64,000 bases of DNA. Origin: Ga0077530 sp035565975. Its GTDB lineage: Bacteria; Pseudomonadota; Alphaproteobacteria; Rhizobiales; Hyphomicrobiaceae. Each line of letters begins with the position of its first letter. Within the stretch, counting starts at the first letter, position 1. Below are positions 24,161 through 32,399 of this stretch, in pieces. The position numbers and the translations under genes were made by a program. Under the pieces are notes generated by a model that did not search any database, was not told the origin of the DNA, and worked only from the letters and a program-made list of their open reading frames with translations. The DNA lies in contig DATMRT010000060.1 in assembly GCA_035565975.1 (NCBI GenBank), positions 62,001-126,000 of the forward strand. Reading direction: 5' to 3'.

Positions 24161-25459
24161 ATGACCCAGATGCAACGCAGTGCCGCCGAGATCGAGCTTG
24201 CCGAGCGTGCACGCAAGGTCCTTCCGGCCGGCACGTTCGGCAATACCGCCCTCGACATCGTGATCGCGCGCGGCAAGGGCGGGCATGTCTGGGACGTGTC
24301 CGGCAACGAGTACATCGACTATCTGCTGGGCTCTGGTCCCATGCTGGTCGGCCATTGCCATCCGAAGGTCGAGGCGGCCGTGCTCGAGCAGGTGCCGCTC
24401 GGCACGACCTTCTTCGTCAACAATCCGCATGGCATTCAGCTTGCGGAAGAGATCGTCGCAGCCGTGCCCTGTGCCGAGCAGGTCCGCTTCGTGTCGTCGG
24501 GATCGGAGGCCGATCTCTACGCGATGCGCGTCGCGCGCGCTTACAAGCGCCGCGACAAGATCCTCAAGTTCGAGGGCGGCTATCACGGCATGAGCGACTA
24601 CGGTCTCATGAGCCTCGCGCCGAAGCGCCTTGCGAACTTTCCGGCGCCAGTGCCGGATTCAGCGGGCATTCCGAAGTCCCTGCGCGAGGAAGTGCTCGTC
24701 GCACCGTTCAACGATCTCGCAGCCGTCGAGGGCCTTGTCTCACAGCACGGCAAGGAGATCGCCGCAATCATCGTCGAGCCTTTCCAGCGCCTCATCCCGC
24801 CGAAGCCGGGTTTCCTCGAAGGCTTGAGGAAGATCACCGAGCAGAACGGCATCGTGCTCATCTTCGACGAGGTCGTCACCGGCTTCCGCTTTGCCTATGG
24901 TGGCGCGCAGGCCTACTACGGCGTGACGCCGGACCTCGCGACCTTCGGCAAGGTGATCGGCGGCGGCTTCCCGCTCGCCGCGATTGCCGGCAAGGCCGAC
25001 ATCATGCGCCACTTCGACAAGGCGGCTGTCGGCGAAGAGGACTTCACCGTTCAGATCGGCACGCTTTCGGGCAATCCGGTCGCATCGGCTGCGGGCCTCG
25101 CGACCATGCAGATCCTCAAAGAGCCCGGCGCCTACGACAAGATTTTCGCGACCGGCCGCGCGCTCATGGACGGCATCTCCGAGCGCATTCGCGCGGCGAA
25201 GCTCCCCGCGCAGGTCATCGGCGAGCCGCCGCTGTTCGATGTGATCTTCGCCGAGGGCGATATCCACGACTATCGCGGCACGCTGCGCAGCGATGCGAAG
25301 ATGCAGGGCGCGGTGAACCGCTCGCTGCTGGGCTCCGGCATCCTCAAAGGCGACAGCAAGTACTATCTCTCGCTCGCCCACACCGAAGCGGACGTGGCCA
25401 AGACGCTCGATGCCTGGGACGAGGCGATTCGCGCGCTGAAGGGCGCGAAGGCAGCGTAG
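24161..25459 (+). CDS. Class III aminotransferase, glutamate-1-semialdehyde aminomutase-like
   Basis: 432 residues; fold-type I PLP enzyme. GSGPMLVGHCHPKVEAAVLEQV, FVSSGSEADLYAMRVARAYKRRDKILKFEGGYHG (PLP phosphate-binding region), IFDEVVTGFRFAYGGAQ (PLP-ring Asp) and TFGKVIGGGFPLAAIAGK (Schiff-base Lys) are present. The last is the HemL-like pattern, but the N-terminal and C-terminal parts differ from biosynthetic HemL, so a catabolic aminotransferase or mutase is likely. ATG at 24161 has GGAG 8 nt upstream; ATGs at 24140 and 24146 do not. Divergent from the LDH2 dehydrogenase, hinting at shared regulation. Confidence 0.85.
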   Translation: MTQMQRSAAEIELAERARKVLPAGTFGNTALDIVIARGKGGHVWDVSGNEYIDYLLGSGPMLVGHCHPKVEAAVLEQVPLGTTFFVNNPHGIQLAEEIVAAVPCAEQVRFVSSGSEADLYAMRVARAYKRRDKILKFEGGYHGMSDYGLMSLAPKRLANFPAPVPDSAGIPKSLREEVLVAPFNDLAAVEGLVSQHGKEIAAIIVEPFQRLIPPKPGFLEGLRKITEQNGIVLIFDEVVTGFRFAYGGAQAYYGVTPDLATFGKVIGGGFPLAAIAGKADIMRHFDKAAVGEEDFTVQIGTLSGNPVASAAGLATMQILKEPGAYDKIFATGRALMDGISERIRAAKLPAQVIGEPPLFDVIFAEGDIHDYRGTLRSDAKMQGAVNRSLLGSGILKGDSKYYLSLAHTEADVAKTLDAWDEAIRALKGAKAA

Positions 25460-25600
25460 GAGCGATGATCGGGGCGCCGACTTGTAAAGGCGCCTCACGC
25501 CACTTATCCCGCGTTCTCCCCAGGACACACAGTGGCCGCGGCCACGCCTTGCTGCAGTCATCGCGCGCCCCTACCGTTGATGGGACGCACTGAGTCGCTG

Positions 25601-25765
25601 CTAAAGCAACGGACTTGAAATTCACCTCAGTTCGAGGCTAGGCGGGGAGTGAATTTCAAGTCCAAAGTTGCTTTAGAACGCTATGTATCTAAAGCGTCTT
25701 TGGACCTTAAATGCGCCTCTGAGGTCAACCCAAGCGTGGGTCGCATTTCAGGTCCGACGCTTTAG
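25601..25765. repeat. Twin-hairpin (BIME/REP-like) element E1
   Basis: Two bulged palindromes in opposite orientation. Hairpin A (25601-25676): outer stem CTAAAGCAAC with GTTGCTTTAG, a 3-nt AAA bulge on the 3' arm, inner stem GGACTTGAAATTCAC with GTGAATTTCAAGTCC. Hairpin B (25689-25765): outer stem CTAAAGCGTC with GACGCTTTAG, TTT bulge on the 5' arm, inner stem GGACCTTAAATGCG with CGCATTTCAGGTCC (one mismatch). The reverse complement of A aligns with B throughout. It sits in the otherwise empty 25460-25815 region between the aminotransferase and gapR. Confidence 0.9.
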
Positions 25766-25815
25766 GGCACAGCAGCAGCGTATGTGCGCGCCGGGTCCAT
25801 TGGTGGGGTAAGAAT

Positions 25816-26100
25816 ATGACGTCGCTTCAAGCATCCGCGCAGGCGCAGTTGCGCCAGTTCATCGAGCAGCTCGAGCGCCTCGAGGAAGAGAAGAAGGCGC
25901 TCGCCGCAGACATCCGCGACAAGTTCGCGGAAGCCAAGGCCGTCGGCTTCGATCCGAAGATCATGAAGCAGATCCTGCGTCTGCGGAAGCAGCCGAAGGA
26001 CGATCGCGACGAGGAAGAGGCGCTGCTTGCGACCTATATGCACGCGCTCGGCATGCTCGACGTGATGCCTGCCGATCCGCCCATGATGGCGGCAGAGTAA
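25816..26100 (+). CDS. gapR: GapR family DNA-binding protein (DUF2312)
   Basis: 94-residue nucleoid-associated protein nearly restricted to alphaproteobacteria. In Caulobacter GapR binds overtwisted AT-rich DNA ahead of replication and transcription and stimulates topoisomerases. The sequence is characteristic: LRQFIEQLERLEEEKKALAADIRDKFAEAKAVGFDPKIMKQILRLRK, a coiled-coil then helix, and a short acidic second part. Length is normal. The nearest upstream feature is the twin-hairpin element E1, ending 50 nt before the start. Convergent with the peptidoglycan-binding protein gene (8-nt gap). Confidence 0.95.
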   Translation: MTSLQASAQAQLRQFIEQLERLEEEKKALAADIRDKFAEAKAVGFDPKIMKQILRLRKQPKDDRDEEEALLATYMHALGMLDVMPADPPMMAAE

Positions 26101-26108
26101 CCTCCGAA

Positions 26109-26891
26109 TTACTGACCGGACGCGATCCTGGCGCGGCCTTGCTGGAGCCGCGCCATGAGCGGCGCCGAGATGCGCCCTGTCGGTGCGAGTTGCTGCGTCG
26201 TCTCGAAAGCGCGGATCGCCGCGATCGTCGGGGCATCCGGCACGCCCGTCGCCTGCCCCTTGAGATAACCTGCTGCGATCAGGTGCTGCTGGACGGTTCT
26301 GACGAGGCCGCTCGCCGCATCCGTGGGTCGCTGCCAGCGCGCACCATTGGTCGCGCGCCGACCGGGAGCGCGAAGGGCCGCGAGCAGAGGCTCGCTGGCC
26401 TCGGCGGTGGCCGGCAAGCCGTAGTCATGCTCGAAGGCGAGGATTGCCGCGCGTGTGATCGGACCCGCATTGCCATCCGCCGCACCCGGCTCATAGCCGC
26501 GGGCAGCGAGTGCGTTTTGCACATCGCGCACGAGCGCCGCGGGAGCCTGAGGCGACGGCACCGGCACATGCGTCTCCGTGCGCACGGTGCGCTCGAGCAG
26601 CCTGGCGATGCCTCGTGAATCCGGCGCGGTTCCAGGATTAGGCGGCGCTTCCGAAGCTTTGCCCTCACTCTGCTCGATGAGCGCCGCCAACGACAGCGTC
26701 ATAGGGCCGGACGAACGGCGGGCTTCCTGCGCCGGCTGCGCATTCGGGAGCGGCACGTGGACACCGACAGGAACGGACGCCCTGCGGCGATCGCGCGGCG
26801 CGTCCTGAAGATACGCGACGTTCCAGATGACACCGCCGGCAAGTATGACGACAAAGGCGCCGGCGATCCGTGCATCGCGAGGGCTGGTCAT
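26109..26891 (-). CDS. Membrane-anchored protein with two peptidoglycan-binding domains
   Basis: 260 residues. An N-terminal transmembrane anchor (IAGAFVVILAGGVIWNVAYL, about 8-27) is followed by a Pro/Arg-rich linker and two PG_binding_1-like three-helix repeats (about 120-175, LVRDVQNALAARGYEPGAADGNAGPITRAAILAFEHDYGLP; about 195-255, LVRTVQQHLIAAGYLKGQATGVPDAPTIAAIRAFETTQQL). No catalytic domain is visible, so it probably tethers to or senses the cell wall. ATG at 26891 follows GTGGAG. It is the gene next after the histidine kinase on the same strand (30-nt gap), so co-transcription is likely. Confidence 0.85.
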   Translation of the reverse strand: MTSPRDARIAGAFVVILAGGVIWNVAYLQDAPRDRRRASVPVGVHVPLPNAQPAQEARRSSGPMTLSLAALIEQSEGKASEAPPNPGTAPDSRGIARLLERTVRTETHVPVPSPQAPAALVRDVQNALAARGYEPGAADGNAGPITRAAILAFEHDYGLPATAEASEPLLAALRAPGRRATNGARWQRPTDAASGLVRTVQQHLIAAGYLKGQATGVPDAPTIAAIRAFETTQQLAPTGRISAPLMARLQQGRARIASGQ

Positions 26892-26921
26892 GGCACTGTA
26901 CTCCACTCAAACGATACAAAC

Positions 26922-28403
26922 TCAAGCGACGAGCGCAATGGGCGCAGGCTTGGCCACCTCATCGGCAGACGCTTCCAGAGGAGGCAAGCTTTCATCACGC
27001 GGCGAGCAGGTTGCGGTGCTGGCCTCTGAATCCAATGGCAGGACGAGCCTGAAGCACGAACCTTCGCCAAGCGTGCTCTCGATCTCGAGGCGGCCACCGT
27101 GCAAGTCCGCAAGGCCGCGCACGATGGCAAGGCCGAGGCCGGCACCCTCGAGCTGACGCGTGTAGGAGCTGTCGACCTGATAGAAAGGCTCCCCGAGGCG
27201 CGCGACGTGGTCCGGCGCAATGCCAATGCCGTTGTCGCGAACGGAAAGCAGGACGTTTGCGCCTTCGATCGTGGCCTCAAGCTCGATAAGGCCGCCTTCC
27301 GGCGTGAACTTGCAGGCGTTCGACAGCAGGTTCATCAGCATCTGTTTGCATGCGCGGCGATCGGCGCTGATCTCGGCGAGGTTCTCGGCGATTGCGACAT
27401 CGAGCGTGATGCCCTTGGCTTCCATGGCCGGACGCAAGGTATCGACGCTGCTCGCAATCACGTCGGGGGCATGGAAGGGCTCGGCGCAGATCGTCAGCCG
27501 CCCGGCTTCGATCTTGGAGATGTCGAGCAGATCGCGAACGAGGCTCATGAGGTGCTCGCCGCTCTCGTGGATGATGCGGCTGTACTCGGCATGGCGCGAG
27601 GCACTCTCGCTGCCAATGAATTCGCGATGGAGCATCTCGGAAAAGCCGATGATGGCGTTGAGCGGTGTCCTCAGCTCATGGCTGATCGTGGCGATGAACG
27701 CGGACTTGGCGCGGCTTGCACTCTCGGCTTCCTCACGCGCTTGCCGCATGGCGATCGCGTGCCAGCGGCGCGCCGTCACATCGCGCATGACCGCGACCGC
27801 ACCCGCGCCCTCCGACAGCGGCTTGCAACGGAACTCGATCCAGCGCGGCGCGCTATCGCTCTCGATTTCCACTTCGAGCGTGACCGGCGCCGCAAGCTCG
27901 ATGCACTGGATGATCGCATCCCGGCAGCGTGCTGCATCGTCGGCGCTCATAGCCGCGGCCAGGCCGTGCTGCACGAGCTGAAACGGCGAGACACCAAGTA
28001 GCGCTTGTGCTCCGGTCGAAGCGAAATCGATGACGCCATGGCGATCATGGCGCGTCACGACATCCGTGGCATTCTCGGCGACGAGCGTTTGCAGCGCGCG
28101 GCAGGTCTCGAGTTCGGCAAGCGTGGTGCGATGTGCCTTGAGGAGGGCCAGGACGCCCATGGCCGCGGCGAGGGCCGCCGCAAGCAGGACTGCCGTCGCG
28201 AAATCACCGGTCAGAGCATAATGGCTTGCGAAGACGAGAGCGACGAGGAGGAAGCAGGCCGCCGGCGAAAAGGCCGTCACGGGCTCGGCATCATCGGCGC
28301 GCGGATGCGCCCACCGGCTCACGATATTGCTGGGAGAAAGAACCGCCCACCGACGCCAATCGAAGCTCACGCGATACACACCGCTAACGCAGCGCCCCCT
28401 CAC
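26922..28403 (-). CDS. PAS-domain sensor histidine kinase
   Basis: 493 residues. Two transmembrane helices with almost no periplasmic loop (about 45-62 and 68-88), PAS domain (about 100-212), HisKA dimerisation domain with SHELRTPLN (phospho-acceptor His242), and HATPase_c with N-box LLSNACKFT, G1 DNGIGI and G2 GAGLGLA. This layout resembles the PleC/DivJ group, which senses through the cytoplasmic PAS. No receiver domain or response regulator gene is adjacent, so it is an orphan kinase. The GTG at 28403 is the longest start; later GTG codons are possible. A palindrome ATTAAGCTTAAT lies 23 nt upstream. Confidence 0.88.
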   Translation of the reverse strand: MRGRCVSGVYRVSFDWRRWAVLSPSNIVSRWAHPRADDAEPVTAFSPAACFLLVALVFASHYALTGDFATAVLLAAALAAAMGVLALLKAHRTTLAELETCRALQTLVAENATDVVTRHDRHGVIDFASTGAQALLGVSPFQLVQHGLAAAMSADDAARCRDAIIQCIELAAPVTLEVEIESDSAPRWIEFRCKPLSEGAGAVAVMRDVTARRWHAIAMRQAREEAESASRAKSAFIATISHELRTPLNAIIGFSEMLHREFIGSESASRHAEYSRIIHESGEHLMSLVRDLLDISKIEAGRLTICAEPFHAPDVIASSVDTLRPAMEAKGITLDVAIAENLAEISADRRACKQMLMNLLSNACKFTPEGGLIELEATIEGANVLLSVRDNGIGIAPDHVARLGEPFYQVDSSYTRQLEGAGLGLAIVRGLADLHGGRLEIESTLGEGSCFRLVLPLDSEASTATCSPRDESLPPLEASADEVAKPAPIALVA

Positions 28404-28503
28404 TCGACTGGTGGCACTGTGAGTTATTAAGCTTAATGAACTCTGACCGAGCGTGTGTGCTTTGTATCTTTCGCCGATGGGCGCGCAGGACGCCGACTTG
28501 TCG

Positions 28504-29358
28504 TCAGCGCTTGCCCGATGCTTGGGCGCGCATGCGAGCCCAATCCTCGTCCGTCCAGCTCATGAGCTCGAGCGTCCGGCTGCCGGCATCGCTCAGGAAC
28601 TGCTTGCCGCCATCGATGGTGATGCACTCGCCATTGATGTAACCGGCCATGTCCGAGAGCAGGAACGCGGCAAGGTTTGCAAGCTCGATGTGTTCGCCGT
28701 TGCGCCGCAAGGGAATCTCACGCTCGACGACCGAGTCGCCGCCGCCCGGCGTCAGGCGCTGCGAGGCGCCCGCCGTCGGGAACGGCCCTGGTGCGATCGC
28801 AGCGGTGCGAATGCCCTTCGGGCCCCACTCGACGGCAAGGCTGCGGATCATGGCGAGCACGCCCGCCTTGGCCATAGCCGAAGGCACGCGGAAGGCCGAA
28901 CCTTTGAGCGCGGAGAGCGTGAGGATCGAAAGCACCGTGCAGTTGCGGCGCCCCGCCTCGATCCAGCGGCGGCCGGCCGCGACCGTGCAGTAGGCGGAGC
29001 CGTGAAGCACCGTATTCAGGATCGCATCAATCGCGCGCGGCGAGAGCTTGTGCGTTTCCGCGATGAAATTTCCGGCCGCGTTGTTGACGAGCGCATCGAG
29101 CGGCGCCGTCGCCCAGACGTTGTCCATCATAGCTTCGACCGCGGCCGCGTCGCGCACATCACACGAAACCGCGGTGACAGAACCACCGGTCTCGCTGCGA
29201 AAGCGGGCAGCGGTCTCCTCCAGAACCTCCTGCCGCCGGCCGCAAATGACCAGATCCGCGCCAAGCTCGAGAAAGCGCCGCCCCATGGCCGCACCGAGAC
29301 CCGTGCCGCCGCCTGTCACAAGAATGCGCTTTCCCTTGAGTAGCCCGTCCTGAAACAC
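28504..29358 (-). CDS. SDR oxidoreductase resembling 2,4-dienoyl-CoA reductase
   Basis: 284-residue short-chain dehydrogenase. NADP-type TGGGTGLGAAMG near residue 15, CGRR, NNAAGNF, and PSAMAKAGVLAMIRSLAVEWGPKGIR followed by LANLAAFLLSDMAGYINGECITIDGG, which resembles mitochondrial DECR. The usual SDR YxxxK is SxxxK here (as in DECR), but the Tyr that DECR supplies from an earlier loop appears to be Ser (SILTLSALKGSAF). Expected role: reduction of 2,4-dienoyl-CoA in unsaturated fatty acid degradation; activity is uncertain. GTG start preceded by GGAGG. Upstream of the histidine kinase on the same strand, 100 nt apart. Confidence 0.82.
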   Translation of the reverse strand: MFQDGLLKGKRILVTGGGTGLGAAMGRRFLELGADLVICGRRQEVLEETAARFRSETGGSVTAVSCDVRDAAAVEAMMDNVWATAPLDALVNNAAGNFIAETHKLSPRAIDAILNTVLHGSAYCTVAAGRRWIEAGRRNCTVLSILTLSALKGSAFRVPSAMAKAGVLAMIRSLAVEWGPKGIRTAAIAPGPFPTAGASQRLTPGGGDSVVEREIPLRRNGEHIELANLAAFLLSDMAGYINGECITIDGGKQFLSDAGSRTLELMSWTDEDWARMRAQASGKR

Positions 29359-29653
29359 GTATCCTCCGTCGTCCGACTCGATCCGATGTGCGAATGGCCA
29401 TCAAGGTTTCGCAATCGAAGCAACTAATCAAGTGTGCCGGGGTTTTCGATTACGGTCGGCAGAGTTGCGGATGAACGACAGATGAATGCTGGGTCCGGCC
29501 TGCGTTCATGCGTTCGCCGCCAACTTGCCATCGGAGGGAGGCGTTGGCTGGCCGTAAATCGCTTCTTCAAGCGCGAGTGGGGCGCCCAAGGCGCGAGGCC
29601 GCGGCCGCGAAGGCAGCAGTAGCGACATCAGCAGCTTCAGGAGGATCGAGGCC

Positions 29654-30193
29654 ATGAGACTGATCGCCGTGGCGACCGGCGCCATCGCCCTATTGAGCTT
29701 GGCGGGGGGTACGCCCGCTGGCGCCGCCGACCTGGGATACGGAGATTACTCCGATCGCTACAGGTCGGCCTACGACGACCCACGTTATCGCGACCTTTAC
29801 GGCTCGCCGCCGGGGCGCGTCTCGCGGCGCTACGTCGAGAAGGAAGAGATCGAGGAGCGCTACGCCGAAGTCGACGACGACTACGACGACAAGCGCCTTG
29901 CCCCGCCCCCGCCGGCCCGCGTCTACCGCTATTCGGACCGCTTCGCCTATGACTGCACGCCGCGTCACGTGATCCGCGATCGCCTGTACCGCGAGGGCTG
30001 GCACGACTTCCAGGAGATCGACCTGCGCAGCGGCGTGGCCATCGTCGAGGCGCGCCGCCCGAATGGTCTGCCGTATCGCCTCAAGATCGACCGCTGCTCC
30101 GGCGATGTGGTCTCCGCGCGTCCTCTTGGACCGGTCGCTCGGGGCCCCTACGCCTACGGGCCGCGCCGTTTTTATGGCCCGTATCTTCGCTGA
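29654..30193 (+). CDS. Secreted hypothetical protein, Tyr/Arg-rich with PepSY-like tail
   Basis: 179 residues. Signal peptide MRLIAVATGAIALLSLAGGTPAGAA, then a Tyr/Asp/Arg-rich region (DLGYGDYSDRYRSAYDDPRYRDLYGS), an acidic EKEEIEERYAEVDDDYDD stretch, and a C-terminal half (about 95-150, IRDRLYREGWHDFQEIDLRSGVAIVEARRPNGLPYRLKIDRCSGDVVSARPL) similar in pattern to PepSY-type periplasmic folds. Two cysteines could pair. Function unknown. Start ATG follows GGAGGATCGAGGCC; a strong terminator follows. The 295 nt upstream hold no gene that I can support. Confidence 0.7.
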   Translation: MRLIAVATGAIALLSLAGGTPAGAADLGYGDYSDRYRSAYDDPRYRDLYGSPPGRVSRRYVEKEEIEERYAEVDDDYDDKRLAPPPPARVYRYSDRFAYDCTPRHVIRDRLYREGWHDFQEIDLRSGVAIVEARRPNGLPYRLKIDRCSGDVVSARPLGPVARGPYAYGPRRFYGPYLR

Positions 30194-30222
30194 AATCACG
30201 ATTTGAGCATTAGCGCCATTGG

Positions 30223-30252
30223 CCCGGCAGAAGCAGCGATGCTTCTGCCGGG
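30223..30252 (+). terminator. Rho-independent terminator
   Basis: Perfect 13-bp stem CCCGGCAGAAGCA / TGCTTCTGCCGGG with loop GCGA (30223-30235, 30240-30252), followed by CTGCTTTTCT. Located 30 nt after the secreted protein gene. Confidence 0.9.
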
Positions 30253-30375
30253 CTGCTTTTCTGGATGGGAAATGCTGCAAAAGCATCTGCAGCGGCGCAC
30301 ACCGGTTGCTAAGCTCGCAGGCATCCGATTCGCGGCGCCTAACGCGCCGCGCTCCACAATCAAACCCGGTGCCTC

Positions 30376-31338
30376 ATGACCCTGGTTTCGCTCGCGAAGA
30401 ACCCAGTGCCGAGCGGCGCAGTGAGCGGTGATTTCGCTGGATACGATGGCGGCGCGCTGCTGCGCTTTGCCCGCTGGAGTGCAACGCGCGGGCCTGCTCG
30501 TGGCACGGTATGCGTGTTCACGGGCCGGGGCGAGTACATCGAGAAGTACTTCGAGGTCATTGCCGATCTGCGGCGGCGGGGCTTTGCCGTCGCCATCCAC
30601 GACTGGCGCGGTCAAGGCGGCTCGCAGCGGATGCTCGCCGACCGGCGCAAGGGCCACATCCGGAACTTCAAGGAATACGAGCGCGATCTTGCCATCTTCA
30701 TGCAGCAGGTGGTGCTGCCCGAGTGCCCGCCGCCCTACTACGCGCTCGCGCACTCCATGGGCGGCAACATCCTGGCCCGGCACGCGATCGCAAGCGACTC
30801 GTGGTTCGATCGTATCGTGCTCTGCGCGCCGATGTTCGAGATTGCCGCCGACAAGGAGCTCGTTCCGGCATGGCTCGCGCGTCTCTACGTCGAGGCCGCG
30901 TGCCTGCTCGGCATGTCGACGCGTTTCGTGCCAACGGGCGGCGACAAGCCGGCAGAAATGATGACCTTCGAGGGCAATACGCTGACGTCCGACCGCGACC
31001 GATTCATGCGCAACCGGCAGATCATCGAGGCGGCGCCCGAGCTCGCGCTCGGCTATCCGACCAACAGCTGGACGAGGGCCGCCTACCGCTCCTGCGCCTA
31101 TTTGACGGACCCGGCCTTCGCGCGTCGGGTGCAAGTGCCGCTGCTGCTGTTCAGCGCTGCCAATGACCACATCGTCTCATCGCGTGCCATCGAGAGCTTT
31201 GCGAGCCGGCTGAAGATTGGGGCGCACGTTCCCATCGCTCAGTCCCAGCACGAGATCCTGCAGGAGAACGATACGATCCGGCAGCACTTCTGGTCGGTCT
31301 TCGATGCCTACCTCGGCATCGATGCCGATGCGGCCTAG
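30376..31338 (+). CDS. Alpha/beta hydrolase, lysophospholipase/monoacylglycerol lipase-like
   Basis: 320 residues of the Hydrolase_4/S33 group. GTVCVFTGRGEYIEKYFEVIADLRRRGFAVAIHDWRGQGGS is the characteristic N-terminal block of PldB-like lipases. Nucleophile in LAHSMGGN (about 130), Asp in FSAANDHIVSSRA (about 265) and His in AQSQHEILQEND (about 293) complete the triad. No signal peptide. Expected to act on acylglycerols or lysophospholipids. The start ATG has no strong Shine-Dalgarno sequence. Convergent with DUF502 gene (6-nt gap). Confidence 0.85.
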   Translation: MTLVSLAKNPVPSGAVSGDFAGYDGGALLRFARWSATRGPARGTVCVFTGRGEYIEKYFEVIADLRRRGFAVAIHDWRGQGGSQRMLADRRKGHIRNFKEYERDLAIFMQQVVLPECPPPYYALAHSMGGNILARHAIASDSWFDRIVLCAPMFEIAADKELVPAWLARLYVEAACLLGMSTRFVPTGGDKPAEMMTFEGNTLTSDRDRFMRNRQIIEAAPELALGYPTNSWTRAAYRSCAYLTDPAFARRVQVPLLLFSAANDHIVSSRAIESFASRLKIGAHVPIAQSQHEILQENDTIRQHFWSVFDAYLGIDADAA

Positions 31339-31344
31339 ACATAG

Positions 31345-32127
31345 CTACGAGCGGGGTGGCTTGCCGCCATCCGCGACTGCGGCCTTCTCCTTCAACTCGC
31401 GAAGGCGTGCCTGCGTCTCCGGATTGACCATGCCGGCCGAGATGATGATCTTCGCCGCGTCCTCGACGCTCATGCCGATGATGGTGACGCTCGCCCGCGG
31501 CACGAAGCAGACGAACCCGGTCGGCGGCAGCATTCCGGTCGGCATGAACACGCTGACGAGATCGTCTTGCGGTTGCAGCGAGCTGATCTGTCGGGTCGCC
31601 TCGCCGGTGACGAACACGAGCGACCAGATGCCTTTCGATGGGAACTCCATCAGGCCGACCTTCTGGAAGGCCTGCTCCGGCGCTGAGACGCTGAGGATAC
31701 TCTCGAAGATCTGTTTCAGCGCGCGGTAGAGATTGCGCACGATCGGCATCCGGTCGAGCATCATCTCGCCCGCGCTGATCAGCGAGCGGCCGAGCAGGTT
31801 GGCCGCCAGCGCGCCGATCATCGTCAGCATCAGGATCGCGAATACGAGACCTATGCCAGGGACGGCAAAGGGCAGATACGTGTCCGGATTGTAGAGGTGC
31901 GGGATGTACGGCTTGACCCAGCGGTCGACGATATTGATGACGTACCAGGCGATATAGATCGTGATGGTGACGGGGCCGACGACAACGAGGCCGGTCAGGA
32001 AATAGTTTCTGAGCCGCGCACCGACGCGCCAGCTATGCACCTCCGCCACATCCGCTGTGGCGGGCCGCGCCGGACCTTCGCCGGGAGCGCCCCCTTCGGG
32101 CGCCGACCTCGACAGCTTGTCCTGCAT
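31345..32127 (-). CDS. DUF502 family inner-membrane protein
   Basis: 260 residues. RLRNYFLTGLVVVGPVTITIYIAWYVINIVD and LPFAVPGIGLVFAILMLTMIGALAANLLGRSL are the two membrane regions. They are followed by the family segment RMPIVRNLYRALKQIFESI and a soluble C-terminal half (VFVTGEA..., VSVFMPTGMLPPTGFVCFVPR). Function is unknown across the family. ATG at 32127 follows GGAAGGACGGG; longer in-frame starts exist upstream but would add a non-conserved leader. Confidence 0.85.
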   Translation of the reverse strand: MQDKLSRSAPEGGAPGEGPARPATADVAEVHSWRVGARLRNYFLTGLVVVGPVTITIYIAWYVINIVDRWVKPYIPHLYNPDTYLPFAVPGIGLVFAILMLTMIGALAANLLGRSLISAGEMMLDRMPIVRNLYRALKQIFESILSVSAPEQAFQKVGLMEFPSKGIWSLVFVTGEATRQISSLQPQDDLVSVFMPTGMLPPTGFVCFVPRASVTIIGMSVEDAAKIIISAGMVNPETQARLRELKEKAAVADGGKPPRS

Positions 32128-32399
32128 CCCGTCCTTCCCGTGCGTCCGCCACATCCCGCCGGACAATTTCATCTCCCGCGCAAGGTATATCCGAGCATCG
32201 CCGCCCGTACCACCCGATAGCGGCGCGACTTTCGTCGGCACGGGACGCCTGAATATCGAGCAGGGCCTCCAACGCCCCTCCTAGCCGGTAACCAGCTGGT
32301 GAAAGCATTTGACAGTAGGGGGCGTCCTTCTCCAGTCTGTCGGGTAACGGCAAGATCGGGTTTCAACCGAGCAAACGCACCTAGGGAGCACGGAACGCC

